DNA from: JAUYQR01 sp050632395
GTDB taxonomy: Bacteria; Pseudomonadota; Alphaproteobacteria; Rhodobacterales; Rhodobacteraceae
NCBI RefSeq assembly: GCF_050632395.1
Contig: NZ_CP192600.1
Span: forward strand, 2,356,001-2,420,000
Direction: 5' to 3'
Length of the DNA stretch: 64,000 nucleotides
Below are positions 44,915-53,179 of the stretch, piece after piece; position 1 is the stretch's first letter; the number at the start of each line of letters is the position of its first letter. A model generated the notes under the pieces. It had not been told where the DNA came from. It did not search any database and saw only the letters and a list, made by a program, of their open reading frames with translations. A program made the position numbers and the translations under genes.

Positions 44915-46128
44915 GCCGGCTGGCTGGCGGCGCGGTCCGGCAGCGCCAGCTTCATCAGCGCAAGGGCGGCGCACAGCAGCACCGACACGCCGACAAGCAG
45001 CGGCAGCACGGTCCCGTTCAACGCAAGACCCACCGGGATCGCCAGTAGCACCGAACCAACCGTGGAAATCGCCCCCATCACCGAGGCCGCAAGGCCCGCG
45101 ATATGGCCTACAGGCTCCATCGCCAGGGCGTTCAGGTTGCCCATCGTCAGGCCCATCATCGCAAAGAGGCCGATCGACCAGACCATGTGCAACGGGAACG
45201 CCAGCACCTCGGGCAAAAGCCCGCTGCCAACCGCGGCCAGGCTGACCAGCGTCAGCGTGACTTGCGCGGTGTAGGTGGCGACGATCACCCGTCGCATCCC
45301 TACCCGCATCACGATGCGCGAGTTCAGCAGGCTGCCCGACATCGAGGTCAGCGCAATCACCGCGAACCACAGCGGGAAGCTGTCGGCAAGATCGAAGCGT
45401 TGTTCGAAGATGCCCTGCATCGACGACAGCGTGGCGAAAAGTGCTGCTAGCGTCAGCGTCTGCACCATGATCGACACGACCACGGGGCGCAGGCGAAACA
45501 GCTCCTTCGTTGCGGCAAGAAGGCTCGCGAACGCCAGCGGACGGCGTGACGGAACGGGCAGGGTTTCGGGTTGGCGCAGGCCAAGCCAGACCATCGTAAC
45601 GGCGGAAAATGCGATGTAGGCAAGGAAGATCGCGTGCCAGTCTGCGATGGCGATGATGCCTTGGCCCATCAGCGGTGCAATCGCGGGAACAACGGTGAAG
45701 ATCATCATCACGAAAGACATTACCTTTGCCATCTCGCGCCCTTTGAAAAGGTCACGGACCATCGCAATTGACACGATGCGCGGCCCGGATGCGCCAATGC
45801 CCTGAATGACACGCGCGATGAGCAGCGTCTCAAGCGTCGGCGCAAAATAGCAGGCAAGGGCGGCAAGGGCGTAAAGCGCCGACGAGAACATGATCGTGCG
45901 TTTGCGCCCGAACGCATCCGACAGGGGGCCCGCGAACAGGGTGCCAAGGCCCATGCCGAACACAAAGCTCGTCACCACCAACTGTGCCGCGTTCGGCGCA
46001 TCGGGCGACAGGGTCGCGGCGATATCGGGCAGGGCGGGCAGCATCGCGTCGATGGAAATCGCGATGGTGGCGAACAGCATCGCGATGATGGCGACGAATT
46101 CGGTCTGGGAAACGGGCTTTGACGGCAA
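44911..46128 (-). CDS. MFS transporter, Bcr/CflA-type drug efflux
   Basis: 405 residues if read from a TTG at 46128 (gives MPSKPVSQTEF before helix 1). A GTG at 46185, inside the upstream gene, is the other option, and neither has a good ribosome-binding site. Twelve hydrophobic segments are seen, with motif A GPLSDAFGRKRTIM between helices 2 and 3 and the antiporter motif RVIQGIGASGPRI, typical of Bcr/CflA efflux pumps. Probably exports drugs or metabolites. The DsbA-family gene lies 11 nt upstream. Confidence 0.82.
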   Translation of the reverse strand: MPSKPVSQTEFVAIIAMLFATIAISIDAMLPALPDIAATLSPDAPNAAQLVVTSFVFGMGLGTLFAGPLSDAFGRKRTIMFSSALYALAALACYFAPTLETLLIARVIQGIGASGPRIVSIAMVRDLFKGREMAKVMSFVMMIFTVVPAIAPLMGQGIIAIADWHAIFLAYIAFSAVTMVWLGLRQPETLPVPSRRPLAFASLLAATKELFRLRPVVVSIMVQTLTLAALFATLSSMQGIFEQRFDLADSFPLWFAVIALTSMSGSLLNSRIVMRVGMRRVIVATYTAQVTLTLVSLAAVGSGLLPEVLAFPLHMVWSIGLFAMMGLTMGNLNALAMEPVGHIAGLAASVMGAISTVGSVLLAIPVGLALNGTVLPLLVGVSVLLCAALALMKLALPDRAASQPA

Positions 46129-46139
46129 GGGAACGGCTT

Positions 46140-46778
46140 TCAGGTGGAGGGACTGGCGGCAAGGTCGGCAATGACCTGCGCCCACATTTGCGGCGGTTGC
46201 GCGCCCGACACGACGTATTGCCGCGCGATGAGGAATGTCGGCACCGCCGTCACGCCCTTCTGGCGGGCGTCGGCGTCGCGGGCGGCGATATCGTCGGCGT
46301 CGGCGTCCGAATCCAGCAGCCGCAGCGTGGCGTCGCGGTCCATGCCGTTTTCACCCGCGATGGCGGCGAGGGTTTCGTGGTCGCCGATATCGCGACCGTC
46401 CACCCAATAGGCGCGCATCAGGGCGGCGGCGACGGCGGGCTGCACGCCCTCGATCCCGGCCCAGTGGATCAGGCGGTGGGCATCAAGCGTGTTGGGGATG
46501 CGCTGCGGCTTGTCTGGGTCCATCTCCACGCCAGCGGTGCGGGCAAATTCCCGCAGGCGTTCGTGAATGGCATCGACGCGGGCCTTGCCGCCGAACTTAT
46601 CCTCCAGATAGGCGCGCTTCGGCATGCCTTCGGCGGGCATGTCCGGGTTCAACTGGAACGGATGCCACTGGATCGCGAAGGGATGGTCCGGGTGCTCTGC
46701 CAGCGCGCGGTCAAGGTTCGCCTTGCCGATATAGCACCAAGGGCAGACCGGATCGGAAAAGATATCAAGCGTGACCAA
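46140..46778 (-). CDS. DsbA-family oxidoreductase (FrnE/2-hydroxychromene-2-carboxylate isomerase-like)
   Basis: 212 residues from a TTG at 46778, chosen because AAGGAGG sits 5-6 nt upstream and the protein then begins with MVTLDIFSDPVCPWCYIG. The CPWC active site is at residues 12-15 and the cis-proline in GVTAVPTFLI. No signal peptide, so it is cytoplasmic, as FrnE-type proteins are. They act as thiol-disulfide oxidoreductases or isomerases in stress responses. It is upstream of the MFS gene in one operon. Confidence 0.85.
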   Translation of the reverse strand: MVTLDIFSDPVCPWCYIGKANLDRALAEHPDHPFAIQWHPFQLNPDMPAEGMPKRAYLEDKFGGKARVDAIHERLREFARTAGVEMDPDKPQRIPNTLDAHRLIHWAGIEGVQPAVAAALMRAYWVDGRDIGDHETLAAIAGENGMDRDATLRLLDSDADADDIAARDADARQKGVTAVPTFLIARQYVVSGAQPPQMWAQVIADLAASPST

Positions 46779-46929
46779 GGGTGCCTCCTTGCGTTGCGGA
46801 ACGGTTGGGCTTCCTCCCATGCGGCCGGAATGTCAAGACTGGGGGCAAGACCCGTGGGCTTGATCTGGCGCATACCGGGTGTGCATCTGGCGCGTTATGT
46901 TTTCACACGGAAGTCTTGGGGAGAAGCGG

Positions 46930-47670
46930 ATGAAGCTGGCCATTCTGACCGACATTCACGCCAACCGCGAGGCGTTCGAGGCGGTGCTGGCGGATGCGGC
47001 CCTGCGTGGCACCGAACGGATCATCATTCTGGGCGATCTGGTTGGTTACGGCCCGGACCCTGCGTGGTGCGTGGAGATGGCCGGACGGCTGGTGGCCGAA
47101 GGTGCGCTCTGCATTCGCGGCAACCACGACAACGCAGCCATCGGCGGGGCCGAGGCGATGGGAGGCCTGGCACGGCGGGCGATTGACTGGACGAAGCCGC
47201 GTCTGACCGAGGCCCACCGCGCCTTTCTGTCCGGGCTGGAAATGGTGGCGTCGTTTGACGATGTGCTGTGTGTCCACGCCTCGGTGAACGAGCCGGCGGC
47301 GTGGAATTACGTGACCTCGGACACCAAGGCGACCGGATCGTTCCGCTCCTGTCAGGCGCGGCTGATCTTTTGTGGACATGTGCATGTTCCTCTGCTGGCA
47401 AGTTGCGACATGGCCGGGATGGTTCGGGAACAGACGTTCCGTATGGCGACACCGATCCCGTTGATCCGGTCGCGGCGCTGGCTGGCTGTAGTGGGCGCGG
47501 TGGGCCAACCGCGCGACGGGGTGGCGCAGGCGGGCTATGCGTTGCTGGACCTTGCGGCCAACGAACTGGAGTTTCGCCGGGTGCCTTACGACATGGGTCC
47601 GACGGTGCAGAAAATCCGCGCGGCGGGCTTGCCGGAAGAGTTGGCCTTGCGATTGTTGAGGGGACGGTGA
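46930..47670 (+). CDS. Calcineurin-like metallophosphoesterase
   Basis: 246 residues from the ATG at 46930 (GGGGAGAAGC upstream). Metallophosphoesterase motifs are in order: TDIHAN (D-x-H), GDLVGYGPDP, GNHD, and CGHVHVP. The fold binds two metal ions and cleaves phosphomonoesters or diesters; close relatives include ApaH- and PrpE-type phosphatases. The stop codon is 2 nt before the start of the kinase-stress protein gene, so the phosphatase and kinase are made together. A role in opposing that kinase is an inference. Confidence 0.86.
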   Translation: MKLAILTDIHANREAFEAVLADAALRGTERIIILGDLVGYGPDPAWCVEMAGRLVAEGALCIRGNHDNAAIGGAEAMGGLARRAIDWTKPRLTEAHRAFLSGLEMVASFDDVLCVHASVNEPAAWNYVTSDTKATGSFRSCQARLIFCGHVHVPLLASCDMAGMVREQTFRMATPIPLIRSRRWLAVVGAVGQPRDGVAQAGYALLDLAANELEFRRVPYDMGPTVQKIRAAGLPEELALRLLRGR

Positions 47671-47672
47671 CC

Positions 47673-49085
47673 ATGCAAAGACGCCCGCATGAGGGGTTGC
47701 AGATCGACGGCTTCACGCTGGGGCAGAAGCTGCATCAGGGCGGGTTCGCCACGATTTGGGAGGTGACACATCCCGATCACGCCGGCCCGATGGTGATGAA
47801 GGTGCCGACGATCCTCGACGGCTACGACGCCCCGACCATCGTGGGTTTCGAGGTCGAGCAGATGATCATGCCGCGCCTGACCGGGCCGCATGTGCCGAAG
47901 GTGATCGCCGTCGGGGATTTCTCGGTAATGCCCTACATCGTCACTGAAAAGATCGAGGGCGGGTCGTTTCTGGCGGTGTCACGCCGCGCACCGTTGCCAT
48001 TGTCGGATGTGATCGAGATTGCAGCGCGGATGGTGCAGGCGGTGGCCGACATCCACCGCCAGCACGTCATCCATCTGGACTTGAAGCCCGACAATTTTAT
48101 GCAACGCACCACGGGCGAGATGGTGCTGATCGACTTTGGCCTGTCGCGCCACGACCTGCTGCCCGACCTGCTGGCCGAGGAATTCAAGATCCCGATGGGC
48201 ACCTTTCCCTACATCGCGCCAGAGCAGTATCTGCGCTGCCGCGATGACCTGCGGTCGGATCTTTTTGCGCTGGGGGCGATGATCTACGAACTGGCGACAG
48301 GCCGTCAGCCATTTGGCGCGCCGGAGCGGTTGCGGGGCGTGCGCAAGCGGCTGTGGCGCGACCCGGTGCCGCCGCGCGCCCTGCGCCCCGAGGTGCCGGA
48401 GTGGTTGCAGGAAATCATCCTGCACGCGCTGGAGGTGGACCCGATGCGCCGCACCCAGACGGCGGCTCAGATGGCCTTCGATCTGGCGCATCCGGCACAG
48501 GTAAAGCTGACGAAGCGCGCGCTGAAGCTGAAGCGGGACGGATGCCTGCAGGTGTTCGACCGCTGGCGGGTGGCGCGCAAGATCCGGCGGTTCACTGCGC
48601 CCGTGTCGGTGTCGGCGCAACTGGCAGCGGTGCCGATCCTATGCGTTGCAGTCGACCTGTCACCCGAGGGCGAGCGGCTGGCCGAGGTCTTGCGCGGCGC
48701 GGTGAAGCGGATGCTGGTGATCGAGCCGGAGGCAAGGGTGGCCTGCGTCAACGTGATCAAGACCCAGCGCATCGGCATTGACCAGGGCACCGACGATGCC
48801 GGCAACAATGTGCATGTGACGCGGCTGGTGGCCTTGCGCGCCTGGGCCGACGGGTTCGATCTGCCCGACGATCGGCTGACCTTCACGGTGCTGGAAGGGC
48901 CCGATCCCGGGCAGGTGATCATCGACTATGCCACCGCAAACCACGTCAGCCACATCCTGATGGGCGCGCGCGGCCATTCGACGACGCGGCGCTATCTCGG
49001 ATCGGTGTCGGCGCAGGTGGTGGCGGAGGCGTCCTGTTCTGTGACGGTGATCCGGGTGCCCGAGCCGCGTGAGGCGGCGGCCTGA
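47673..49085 (+). CDS. Ser/Thr protein kinase fused to a universal stress protein domain
   Basis: 470 residues. The kinase domain spans about 12-290: glycine loop LHQGGFATIW, K43, E60, HLDLKPDN (134-141), DFG 154-156 and APEQY. HRD is HLD, so it is a non-RD kinase and may not need activation-loop phosphorylation. A linker leads to a universal stress protein domain (about 320-465) with the GARGHSTTRRYLGSVSAQV nucleotide-binding loop. It has no membrane span. The fusion suggests that stress or nucleotide status is sensed by the C-terminal part. Confidence 0.88.
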   Translation: MQRRPHEGLQIDGFTLGQKLHQGGFATIWEVTHPDHAGPMVMKVPTILDGYDAPTIVGFEVEQMIMPRLTGPHVPKVIAVGDFSVMPYIVTEKIEGGSFLAVSRRAPLPLSDVIEIAARMVQAVADIHRQHVIHLDLKPDNFMQRTTGEMVLIDFGLSRHDLLPDLLAEEFKIPMGTFPYIAPEQYLRCRDDLRSDLFALGAMIYELATGRQPFGAPERLRGVRKRLWRDPVPPRALRPEVPEWLQEIILHALEVDPMRRTQTAAQMAFDLAHPAQVKLTKRALKLKRDGCLQVFDRWRVARKIRRFTAPVSVSAQLAAVPILCVAVDLSPEGERLAEVLRGAVKRMLVIEPEARVACVNVIKTQRIGIDQGTDDAGNNVHVTRLVALRAWADGFDLPDDRLTFTVLEGPDPGQVIIDYATANHVSHILMGARGHSTTRRYLGSVSAQVVAEASCSVTVIRVPEPREAAA

Positions 49086-49090
49086 TTGGC

Positions 49091-49120
49091 AAAAGCGCCC
49101 CGGCTTTCACCGGGAGCGCT
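49091..49120 (-). terminator. Terminator of the entericidin gene (minus strand)
   Basis: On the minus strand AGCGC-T-CCCGG, loop TGAAAG, CCGGG-GCGCT, then TTTT. One bulged T. It lies 25 nt after the entericidin stop and could also slow transcription from the convergent kinase gene. Confidence 0.68.
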
Positions 49121-49144
49121 TCGGCAGGCTGTCAACCCATCAGA

Positions 49145-49261
49145 TCAGAACGCGTCCTGCACCGTGCGCGCGCCGGCGCTGACGTCTTCACCGACGCCGG
49201 CAATGGTGTTGCAGGCAGCGAGGGTCGCCAGGGTCAGTGCCAGAACGATCAGTTTTTTCAT
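49145..49261 (-). CDS. Entericidin-family small lipoprotein
   Basis: 38 residues: MKKLIVLALTLATLAAC is a lipoprotein signal with the lipobox LAAC, and the mature 22 residues (NTIAGVGEDVSAGARTVQDAF) match the entericidin A/B pattern of G-x-G-x-D-x-S-A-G. AAGG lies 7 nt upstream. EcnA/B in enterobacteria form an antidote/toxin lipoprotein pair; here there is a single copy, so its role is not known. It is separated from the peptide-binding protein gene by 20 nt on the same strand. Confidence 0.82.
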   Translation of the reverse strand: MKKLIVLALTLATLAACNTIAGVGEDVSAGARTVQDAF

Positions 49262-49281
49262 GCTCTTGCCTTCGGTTCTTG

Positions 49282-51099
49282 TCATTCATGATACCACCAG
49301 GTGTCTGGTTGGAACCCGATCCAGTCGCCATAAAGCGGCAGCCGTTCGGGGTATTTCAACTCTTTCCGATGCGCCAGACGCGAGACGTTGGAGTACCAGA
49401 ACGGTATGACATATCTACCGCTGGTCAGCACCCGGTCAAGCGCCTGCGTGGCGGCGGTGAATTCGGTGGCGTCGGGGGCGGACAGCATCGCCGAGATCAT
49501 CGCTTCGGCTGCGGGAGAGTTCATGCCCATCCAGTTGCGGGTGCCCGGTTCGGTGACCCCGGCGGAACCCCAATACAGCATCTGCTCGTTGCCGGGCGAT
49601 AGCGACAAGGACCGGATGTAGTGGGTCATGTCGAAATCGTAATTGGTGGTGCGTTCCTTGTACTGCGCGCTGTCGACAGTGTTGATCGTGGCGGTGATGC
49701 CCAAGGGCTTCAGCGCCTCGACAAAGATCGCGGCGATGGAGGCCACCTCGTCGGCCCCTTGGACAAGGGTGATCTGGAACGTGAAGGGCGTGCCTTCGGC
49801 GTTCTTCAGGACGCCGTCGTCGCCCACCGTCCAGCCGGCTTCCTCTAGCAGCGCCGTGGCTGCGCGCAGGTTCTTGCGGTTCATCTCGGTCCCGTCCGCG
49901 ACGGGCAGGGTGTAGCCTTCAAGTGCACCGGGCAGGAGGTCGGCCTTGAACGGCGCCAGCAGTTCCGCCACACGACCCGTTGCCGGGACGCCGGGCTCCA
50001 TGCCGAGGAACGAGTTGCCGAAGTACGAGGTGATGCGAGGCTGGGTGCCGCCGGTGATTGCCTGGTTGATGAATTCGAAGTTGAAGGCGTGGATCAGCGC
50101 CTCGCGCACGCGCCAGTCCTGGAAGATGGGCTTGCGGGTGTTGAACACGAAGCCCTCGATGCCCGAGGGGCGCTTGTGCGGGATTTCCGATTTCACCACG
50201 TCGCCTGCGGTGACAGCGGGGAAATCATAGTTCGTCAGCCACTTTGCGGCGTTGCCTTCGCGGTAGCTGGTGATCGTGCCGCCCTTGAACGCCTCGAACA
50301 CCACGCCACCGTCGCCGAAATAGTCATAGCGGATCTCGTCAAAGTTCCACTGGCCACGATTGAACGGCAGGTCCTTGCCCCACCAGTCGGGGTTGCGCTT
50401 GTAGCTGATGTAGGCACCGGCATCGAAGCTGTCGACGACGTAGGGGCCCGAGCCGATTGGTGCTTCAAGGCTGGAGGCGGTGAAATCCTTGCCTTCCCAC
50501 TGCGCCTTTTTCAGGATCGGACGCAGCCCGAGGATCAGCGGAAGCTCGCGGTCAACGGTGTTGAAGGTGAAACGCACGGTGCGGTCATCCACCGCCTCGG
50601 ACGAGGCAATCTTTTTCCACGCGCCAAGGTAGCGGGGGTTGCCGTCGGTGCCGAGCTTTTCCATCGACCAAAGCACGTCGTCCACCGTGACCGGCGACCC
50701 GTCAGAGAATCGCGCGCCCTCACGCAGGGTAAATTCCACGTAACTGCGCGCGTCATCGGTGTTGATCGATTCGGCCAAAAGTCCATAGAGCGTGAAGGGT
50801 TCGTCGTAGGACCGGCCCATCAACGTCTCGACCGTAAGGCCAGAAATGCCGGTGGCGGACTGTCCGTTGGTGATGAACGGGTTCAGGCTGTCGAAGGTGC
50901 CGCTTTCGCCAAAGACGATGCGCCCCCCCTTTGGCGCGTCAGGGTTCACCTGAGGCAGCGACACAAAATCCGGGGGGAGAGCAGGCTCGCCATACATAGC
51001 TATGCCATGCTTCGGTTCGGCGGCGGCGATTCCGACGCCGAGCATCAGGGCGAGGGCAGCGGTCAGCCCGCGAAGTTTGAAGGCGGTCGCATGGTTCAT
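49282..51099 (-). CDS. ABC transporter substrate-binding protein, family 5 (YejA-like)
   Basis: 605 residues from the ATG at 51099 (MNHATAFKLRG); an earlier ATG at 51138 is less likely. Residues 1-27 form a signal peptide ending in AAA/EP. The family 5 core includes FDSLNPF, LEAPIGSGPYVV and NPDWWGKDLPFNRGQWNFDEI, closest to YejA-type peptide/microcin C binding proteins. No permease or ATPase genes accompany it, so its transporter is elsewhere. The entericidin gene follows 20 nt downstream. Confidence 0.85.
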   Translation of the reverse strand: MNHATAFKLRGLTAALALMLGVGIAAAEPKHGIAMYGEPALPPDFVSLPQVNPDAPKGGRIVFGESGTFDSLNPFITNGQSATGISGLTVETLMGRSYDEPFTLYGLLAESINTDDARSYVEFTLREGARFSDGSPVTVDDVLWSMEKLGTDGNPRYLGAWKKIASSEAVDDRTVRFTFNTVDRELPLILGLRPILKKAQWEGKDFTASSLEAPIGSGPYVVDSFDAGAYISYKRNPDWWGKDLPFNRGQWNFDEIRYDYFGDGGVVFEAFKGGTITSYREGNAAKWLTNYDFPAVTAGDVVKSEIPHKRPSGIEGFVFNTRKPIFQDWRVREALIHAFNFEFINQAITGGTQPRITSYFGNSFLGMEPGVPATGRVAELLAPFKADLLPGALEGYTLPVADGTEMNRKNLRAATALLEEAGWTVGDDGVLKNAEGTPFTFQITLVQGADEVASIAAIFVEALKPLGITATINTVDSAQYKERTTNYDFDMTHYIRSLSLSPGNEQMLYWGSAGVTEPGTRNWMGMNSPAAEAMISAMLSAPDATEFTAATQALDRVLTSGRYVIPFWYSNVSRLAHRKELKYPERLPLYGDWIGFQPDTWWYHE

Positions 51100-51175
51100 T
51101 GCGCGGTGATCCCCGTCTGGCTTTTGCATTTTGTGCAAGCCTAAGCCGGACCTTGTTGCTTTTCAAACTTTTAGC

Positions 51176-51204
51176 TTGGCCATCGGCGGAGAGGAGACTA
51201 TAAA
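51176..51204 (+). promoter_or_regulatory. Promoter of the candidate small RNA
   Basis: TTGGCC, exact 17-nt spacer, TATAAA: a recognisable housekeeping promoter. Transcription should begin about 51210. The candidate ends at the terminator 51260-51285. Confidence 0.6.
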
Positions 51205-51285
51205 GAGGGCACTGCTCGATAGGTTTCTTGCCTGTATGAAACCTGCCTCAATAACTGAACGCCGGCCTTGTGCCGGCGTTTTTTT
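51205..51285 (+). ncRNA. Candidate small RNA (about 75-80 nt) upstream of bdhA
   Basis: A promoter at 51176-51204 and a strong terminator bracket about 80 nt with no credible gene. Inside, AGGTTTC (51221-51227) pairs with GAAACCT (51238-51244), and GAGGGC (51205-51210) can pair with GCCTC after it, giving an extended hairpin, then the terminator stem. It could equally be an attenuated 5' leader of bdhA, whose start is 96 nt past the terminator. I recognise no known family. Confidence 0.55.
51260..51285 (+). terminator. Rho-independent terminator of the candidate small RNA
   Basis: CGCCGGC-CTTGT-GCCGGCG followed by seven T. A textbook intrinsic terminator with nothing but the small-RNA candidate upstream on this strand. 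Confidence 0.88.
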
Positions 51286-51302
51286 CATTTCACGGCAGAG
51301 TG

Positions 51303-51331
51303 TTGGCCTAAGCACCCCGTGCCGCTTTTAT
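51303..51331 (+). promoter_or_regulatory. Candidate bdhA promoter
   Basis: TTGGCC, 17-nt spacer, TTTTAT. The -35 hexamer is identical to that of the small-RNA promoter. Start of transcription would be near 51338, just before the TGC-rich region. Confidence 0.4.
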
Positions 51332-51380
51332 TTGCACCTGCAGCATGGCACTCTGCTGCCAACGCAGCATGAGGTGCAAA
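51331..51380 (+). promoter_or_regulatory. Inverted repeat that could mask the bdhA ribosome-binding site
   Basis: TTTGCACCT (51331-51339) is the exact complement of AGGTGCAAA (51372-51380), which contains the GAGGTG Shine-Dalgarno and abuts the bdhA ATG. In RNA this would pair the ribosome site. The loop contains the TGCTGC-CAAC-GCAGCA dyad. Confidence 0.5.
51354..51369. promoter_or_regulatory. PhaR-like operator, TGCTGC-CAAC-GCAGCA
   Basis: A perfect dyad of the CTGC-N4-GCAG type reported for PhaR of Rhodobacter/Paracoccus, the repressor that also binds poly-3-hydroxybutyrate. It sits 12 nt before bdhA. Control of 3-hydroxybutyrate dehydrogenase by PhaR makes metabolic sense but is inferred. 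Confidence 0.6.
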
Positions 51381-52154
51381 ATGGAACTTACGGGCAAGCG
51401 GGCAGTGGTCACCGGGTCGAACTCTGGCATCGGGCTTGGCGTGGCCGAGGCGCTGGCGGCGGCAGGGGCCGAGGTGGTCTTGAACAGTTTCACCGACCGC
51501 GCCGAAGATCACGATCTGGCCGCAACACTGGCGGCCAAGCATGGGGTGAAGGTCAGCTACATCGCCGCCGACATGTCGAAGGGCGCGGACTGTCGCGCGC
51601 TGATCGAAAAGGCGGGCGGCTGCGATATCCTGGTGAACAACGCTGGCATCCAGTTCGTGTCGCCGATCGAAACCTTTCCGGTGGAAAAGTGGGACCAGAT
51701 CCTTGCGATCAACCTGACCTCGGCGTTCCACACCACGGCGGCGGCACTGCCGGGGATGCGGGCCAAGGGGTGGGGCCGTGTGGTCAACATCGCCTCGGCG
51801 CATGGGCTGACGGCAAGCCCGTTCAAATCGGCCTACATCGCGGCCAAGCACGGTGTTGTGGGCCTGTCGAAAACAGTGGCGCTGGAAACTGCGGGGCAGG
51901 GTATCACCTGCAACGCGATCTGCCCCGGCTATGTGCTGACACCCTTGGTGGAGGCGCAGATCCCCGACCAGATGAAGGCGCACAACATGGACCGTGAAAC
52001 CGTGATCCGCGAAGTCATGCTGGACCGTCAGCCAAGCCGCCAGTTCGCCACGGTCGAACAGATCGGCGGCACCACGGTCTATTTGTGTTCGCCCGCAGCC
52101 GATCAGGTGACGGGGACCACGATTTCCGTCGATGGCGGATGGACAGCGCTGTGA
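51381..52154 (+). CDS. bdhA: 3-Hydroxybutyrate dehydrogenase
   Basis: 257 residues from the ATG at 51381 (GAGGTG 5 nt upstream). Short-chain dehydrogenase motifs: VTGSNSGIGLG (10-20), NNAGIQ, catalytic Ser and YIAAK, and ICPGYVLTPLVEAQI, a hallmark of the D-3-hydroxybutyrate enzymes. It oxidises 3-hydroxybutyrate to acetoacetate with NAD in poly-3-hydroxybutyrate mobilisation. The TGA overlaps the GTG of the patatin gene, so the pair is coupled. Confidence 0.9.
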   Translation: MELTGKRAVVTGSNSGIGLGVAEALAAAGAEVVLNSFTDRAEDHDLAATLAAKHGVKVSYIAADMSKGADCRALIEKAGGCDILVNNAGIQFVSPIETFPVEKWDQILAINLTSAFHTTAAALPGMRAKGWGRVVNIASAHGLTASPFKSAYIAAKHGVVGLSKTVALETAGQGITCNAICPGYVLTPLVEAQIPDQMKAHNMDRETVIREVMLDRQPSRQFATVEQIGGTTVYLCSPAADQVTGTTISVDGGWTAL

Positions 52155-53179
52155 CGCGGGCCGCAGGCCGGAAGATCAATCTGGCCTTGCAGGGCGGCGG
52201 CGCGCATGGCGCCTTCACCTGGGGTGTGCTGGACCGGCTGCTGGAGGAGGACGATCTGGAGATTGCAGGCATCTCCGGCACCTCGGCCGGGGCGCTGAAC
52301 GGGGCTGCGCTGAAGGCGGGAATGCTGGTCGGCGGGCGGCTTGGCGCGAAAAAGGCGCTGGACCATCTGTGGGACGAGGTTGCCGCGATTGGAGACTGGC
52401 GCATGGTGCCTTGGGTGCAGGCGTGGCTGCCTATGGCGCGGGCCTGGCAGGACGCGGCGGCAGCAATGATGCCAATTTCATCGGAGGCCGTGCTGGCGCA
52501 GCTCTATTCGCCCTATGCGTGGGGACCGACGTGGCAAAACCCGCTGGGCCCGATGGTCGAGACCTTCGATTTCAGCAGGGTTTGCGCCAGCGAGGGGCCG
52601 GCGTTGTTCGTCAGCGCCACCAATGTACGGACCGGCAAGATCAAGGTCTTCACCGGGCAGGAGATCACCCCGGCGGTGCTGATGGCATCGGCCTGTATCC
52701 CGACGGTGTTCCAGGCGGTAGAGATCGGCGGCGAGGCCTATTGGGATGGCGGCTATGCCGGCAACCCGGCGCTTTTTCCGCTGTATGAGGCGAATTTGCC
52801 GGATGACATCGTTGTGGTGTCGATCAACCCGATCCGGCGCGACACTGTGCCCGATAGCCCGGTGGAGATTCAGAACCGGATCAACGAGATCAGCTTCAAT
52901 GCCAGCCTTCTGGGCGAGTTGCGGGCGATCAACTTCGTGCGGCGGCTGATCGCGGAAGGCCGGATGGAACGGGGCCGGATGAAGGACGTGCGGGTGCACA
53001 TGATTGCCGATGATGCGTTGATGAACGAGCTTTCGGCGGCCACCAAGCTGTCCGCCTCGCCCCGGGTGCTTGAACGGCTGAAGGCGGCGGGCCGCATCGC
53101 GGCAGAGGTGTTCCTGAAGGGCGACGGCGCCAAGATCGGTCAGGAACCCAGCGTCGATCTGGTGCGGATGGTCAGCTGA
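52151..53179 (+). CDS. Patatin-like phospholipase
   Basis: 342 residues from the GTG at 52151, which overlaps the bdhA stop. The oxyanion hole GGGAHG (15-20), nucleophile S45 in GTSAG and the catalytic aspartate in DGGYAGNPA are present, so the lipase is probably active. No signal peptide, hence cytoplasmic. Coupling to bdhA suggests that its substrate is connected with poly-3-hydroxybutyrate granules or membrane lipid recycling; this is inference. The stop overlaps the convergent DUF502 gene by 8 nt. Confidence 0.87.
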   Translation: MTRAAGRKINLALQGGGAHGAFTWGVLDRLLEEDDLEIAGISGTSAGALNGAALKAGMLVGGRLGAKKALDHLWDEVAAIGDWRMVPWVQAWLPMARAWQDAAAAMMPISSEAVLAQLYSPYAWGPTWQNPLGPMVETFDFSRVCASEGPALFVSATNVRTGKIKVFTGQEITPAVLMASACIPTVFQAVEIGGEAYWDGGYAGNPALFPLYEANLPDDIVVVSINPIRRDTVPDSPVEIQNRINEISFNASLLGELRAINFVRRLIAEGRMERGRMKDVRVHMIADDALMNELSAATKLSASPRVLERLKAAGRIAAEVFLKGDGAKIGQEPSVDLVRMVS

